Assembly: GCF_011682235.2 (NCBI RefSeq)
Contig: NZ_CP076718.1
Span: 3,210,400-3,274,399 of the forward strand
Source: Rhodocaloribacter litoris
Lineage (GTDB): Bacteria > Bacteroidota > Rhodothermia > Rhodothermales > ISCAR-4553
DNA length: 64,000 nucleotides
Reading direction: 5' to 3'
Below are positions 62,287-64,000 of the stretch, in pieces (within the stretch, counting starts at the first letter, position 1; each line of letters opens with the position of its first letter). The notes below the pieces were generated by a model, which did not search any database, was not told where the DNA came from, and saw only the letters and a program-made list of their open reading frames with translations. Made by a program: the position numbers and the translations under genes.

Positions 62287-63114
62287 ATGATGCATTACCT
62301 GCCTGATCTCGAACGCTTCCGCCGCATGAACACCGAGGAATTGCGTGCCCATTTTCTCGTGTCCGGCCTGTTTCGGCCCGGGCACGTGACGCTGCGCTAC
62401 ATCGACCTGGACCGGCTGGTGCTCGGCGGTGCGGTGCCGGTGGAAGAGGCGCTGCCGCTGGAGGCCGTCGACGCGCTGGCGGCGGCCTATTTCGCCGAGC
62501 GGCGCGAGGTGGGCATCCTCAACGTCGGCGGCAGCGGTCGCATCACGGTGGACGGCACACGGTATGCCATGGCGCCCCGCGACGGGTTGTACGTGGGCCG
62601 CGGCAGCCGGGAGGTGCGCTTCGAAAGCGATGACCCGTCCCACCCGGCGCGGTTCTACCTGGTCAGCTATCCGGCCCATGCGGCCTACCCGACGACTCCC
62701 ATCCGCCAGCAGGACGTGGAGCGGGTGGAGCTGGGAACGGACGAAAAGGCCAACCGGCGTCACCTGTACAAGTACATCCATCCGGGTGGGGTGCGGAGTG
62801 CCCAGCTCGTCATGGGCATCACCGCGTTGCAGCCCGGCAACGTCTGGAACACGATGCCGGCCCATACGCACGCCCGGCGGACGGAGGTGTACCTGTATTT
62901 CGACCTGGCCCCCGACGACGTCGTCTTCCACTTCATGGGCGCGCCGCAGGAGACGCGCAGCCTCGTCGTGCGCAACGAGGAAGCGGCGCTCTCGCCCGGG
63001 TGGTCCATCCACGCCGGAGCCGGCACCGGCGCCTACACGTTCTGCTGGGCCATGGGCGGCGAAAACCAGGACTTCGCCGACATGCAGTTCGTCGACATGA
63101 AGGATCTGCGTTGA
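62287..63114 (+). CDS. kduI: 5-dehydro-4-deoxy-D-glucuronate isomerase (KduI)
   Basis: KduI isomerises the ketone made from unsaturated uronates, in the step before KduD. The 275-residue cupin shows MMHYLPDLERFRRMNTEELR, the beta strands IDLDRLVLGGAVPVEEALPL, VGILNVGGSGRITVDGTRYA and the metal-binding block MPAHTHARRTEVYLYF with the histidines and the glutamate. A second His appears in WSIHAGAGTGAYTFCWAMGG, and QDFADMQFVDMKDLR closes the protein. It is the last gene before a probable terminator. Together with kduD it serves the lyase branch of the locus. Confidence 0.95.
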   Translation: MMHYLPDLERFRRMNTEELRAHFLVSGLFRPGHVTLRYIDLDRLVLGGAVPVEEALPLEAVDALAAAYFAERREVGILNVGGSGRITVDGTRYAMAPRDGLYVGRGSREVRFESDDPSHPARFYLVSYPAHAAYPTTPIRQQDVERVELGTDEKANRRHLYKYIHPGGVRSAQLVMGITALQPGNVWNTMPAHTHARRTEVYLYFDLAPDDVVFHFMGAPQETRSLVVRNEEAALSPGWSIHAGAGTGAYTFCWAMGGENQDFADMQFVDMKDLR

Positions 63115-63116
63115 CG

Positions 63117-63151
63117 GGAAGCGGACCCGCTTCCGGGGCAGAGACTTTTTT
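63117..63151 (+). terminator. probable terminator after kduI
   Basis: GGAAGCG (63117-63123) and CGCTTCC (63128-63134) form a perfect 7-bp stem around a 4-base loop. Eleven bases later comes a run of six T (63146-63151). The gap makes it a weaker form than the bases directly after the stem would. Confidence 0.45.
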
Positions 63152-63172
63152 GAAGAGGCCCGGGAGATTGTC

Positions 63173-63201
63173 TTGACTTTGTTTGAAGGTTAAGATAGTT
63201 T
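63173..63201 (+). promoter_or_regulatory. promoter of the TonB-dependent receptor gene (TTGACT, 17 bp, TAGTTT)
   Basis: TTGACT (63173-63178) and TAGTTT (63196-63201) are exactly 17 bp apart. Two overlapping operators begin inside the -10 box, so the promoter would be tightly regulated. Confidence 0.68.
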
Positions 63202-63225
63202 AACCGGTGAAGTTACCGGTTAAGT
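63198..63225 (+). promoter_or_regulatory. LacI-family operators 4 and 5, overlapping pair before the receptor gene
   Basis: GTTTAACCGGTGAAGT (63198-63213) and AAGTTACCGGTTAAGT (63210-63225) each match the palindrome at 13 of 16 positions and share 4 bp. Both keep the ACCGGT core. Confidence 0.68.
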
Positions 63226-63309
63226 CCCGGAGCAGAGACGGGAAACAGGGTGGGGTCTTCCGGGCGCGGGCGCCTTTCCCGGCATCCGGTTCACCGGGAC
63301 GTAGATGGA

Positions 63310-64000
63310 ATGAACGGCATGGCACGCGCATTCGAACAACGCCTGCACGCGCCGGCACGGCAGCCGGAAGCGCTTGTATTCCCGAAGCGCTGGCGCATCG
63401 GTGTCCGGAAGCTTGGTCTGGGGATGGTTCTGGCCTTTCTTCCCGTGGCGACGGTCCTGGCGCAGAACGTCGGTCGTATCGCCGGAACGGTGACGGATGC
63501 GTCCACCGGGGAGCCGCTGCCCGGCGTCAACGTGGTCGTGGAGGGGACGAGCCGGGGTGCCGCCACGGACGTCGACGGCACCTACTACATCCTGAACGTG
63601 CCGCCCGGGCGCTACGACCTGCGGGCCAGCATGGTCGGTTACGAGGCGGCCGTCGTGACGGATGTCATCGTCCATGCAAACCGGACTACCACGGTCGACT
63701 TCGTGCTCACCGATGCGGCCATCGGGGCCGGGGAGGTGGTCGTCACCGCCGAGCGCCCGGACGTGGAGCGGGACAAGACGTCCACCAGCTATGTGGTGCG
63801 CCCCGAAGAGGTGCAGGCCCTGCCCGGCATCCGCGACATCGGCGACGTGCTCCGGCTGAGCTCCGACGTCGTCGACGGGCACTTCCGCGGCGGGCGGCTG
63901 GGCGAGGAGTTCTATTCGGTGCAGGGCATGGGGATCATGAACCCGCTGGACAATTCGGCGGCCTTCATGCCCATCATGAGCGCCGTCGAGGAGGTCGAGG
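63310..64000 (+). CDS. TonB-dependent outer-membrane receptor, incomplete at window edge
   Basis: The first 230 codons are visible and run off the window. A basic N-terminus (MNGMARAFEQRLHAPARQ) precedes a signal-like hydrophobic segment (LGLGMVLAFLPVATVLAQ). A carboxypeptidase-like repeat follows (IAGTVTDASTGEPLPGVNVV, GAATDVDGTYYILNVPPGRY), then the start of a plug (IGAGEVVVTAERPDVERDKT, LPGIRDIGDVLRLSSDVVDG). It is a receptor for large ligands, likely pectin-derived oligosaccharides given the shared regulator sites. Two ATGs (63310, 63319) are possible starts; both precede the signal. The barrel is outside the window. No STN domain is present, unlike the receptor at 23698. Confidence 0.88.
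   Translation, partial: MNGMARAFEQRLHAPARQPEALVFPKRWRIGVRKLGLGMVLAFLPVATVLAQNVGRIAGTVTDASTGEPLPGVNVVVEGTSRGAATDVDGTYYILNVPPGRYDLRASMVGYEAAVVTDVIVHANRTTTVDFVLTDAAIGAGEVVVTAERPDVERDKTSTSYVVRPEEVQALPGIRDIGDVLRLSSDVVDGHFRGGRLGEEFYSVQGMGIMNPLDNSAAFMPIMSAVEEVE

Overview
The window is GC-rich bacterial DNA with Bacteroidota/Rhodothermota character, most likely a Rhodothermales species. Supporting signs are TonB-dependent outer-membrane receptors with an STN or carboxypeptidase-like N-terminus, a FecI/FecR pair with a DUF4249 lipoprotein, a PUR/DUF3276 nucleic-acid-binding protein, a bifunctional-nuclease (DUF151) protein, bacillithiol synthesis (BshC), and a T9SS-type C-terminal sorting domain on a secreted lyase. 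The genus is inference. I saw no rRNA, tRNA or CRISPR array. Roughly fifty genes are packed tightly and often overlap by 4 bp.

Layout. 0.2-1.9 kb: ABC permease with two fused halves. 1.9-2.7 kb: toxin-antitoxin pair whose PIN toxin is frameshifted. 2.7-5.8 kb: dnaX-ebfC-recR on the minus strand. 6.1-16.9 kb: csaA, a secreted amidohydrolase, and the histidine-utilisation genes hutU, hutH and hutI, split by a divergent two-gene RND efflux operon. 16.8-19.4 kb: three-PAS membrane histidine kinase overlapping hutI tail to tail. 19.5-21.4 kb: one-domain asparaginase-like protein, GNAT, methyltransferase. 21.6-29.1 kb: cell-surface signalling operon (ECF sigma, FecR anti-sigma, STN-type TonB receptor, DUF4249 lipoprotein) running by 4-bp overlaps into recX and an AI-2E family permease gene. 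29.1-37.1 kb: purine nucleoside phosphorylase, trypsin-TPR protein, PUR protein, hisC, BFN-UVR protein, bshC, HD hydrolase. 37.2-41.3 kb: TroABCD-type metal ABC operon whose two permeases both carry a winged-helix tail, behind a DtxR-like palindrome. 41.4-48.1 kb: TolB-like lipoprotein, thioredoxin-TPR, YjbQ, endonuclease-fold lipoprotein, glgX.

48.1-64.0 kb is a pectin/galacturonate utilisation locus: uxaA, a TRAP transporter (three genes), a LacI-family regulator, uxaB, eda, kdgK, a GH28 polygalacturonase, a PL9-like pectate lyase, kduD, kduI and the start of a TonB-dependent receptor gene. The GH28 route (galacturonate, via UxaB/UxaA) and the lyase route (unsaturated uronate, via KduI/KduD) both converge on 2-keto-3-deoxygluconate, then KdgK and Eda. 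A 16-bp palindrome close to ACTTAACCGGTTAAGT occurs before uxaA, the regulator gene, uxaB and (twice, overlapping) the receptor gene, so the regulator probably controls the whole locus and itself.

The most striking event is an IS630-type element (1,213 bp, flanked by TA) inside eda. Removing it with one TA copy restores a perfect 217-codon aldolase frame, so the insertion looks recent and should block the last step of the pathway unless a second aldolase exists. Five promoters read by eye share TTGnnn, exactly 17 bp, then TAnnTT.
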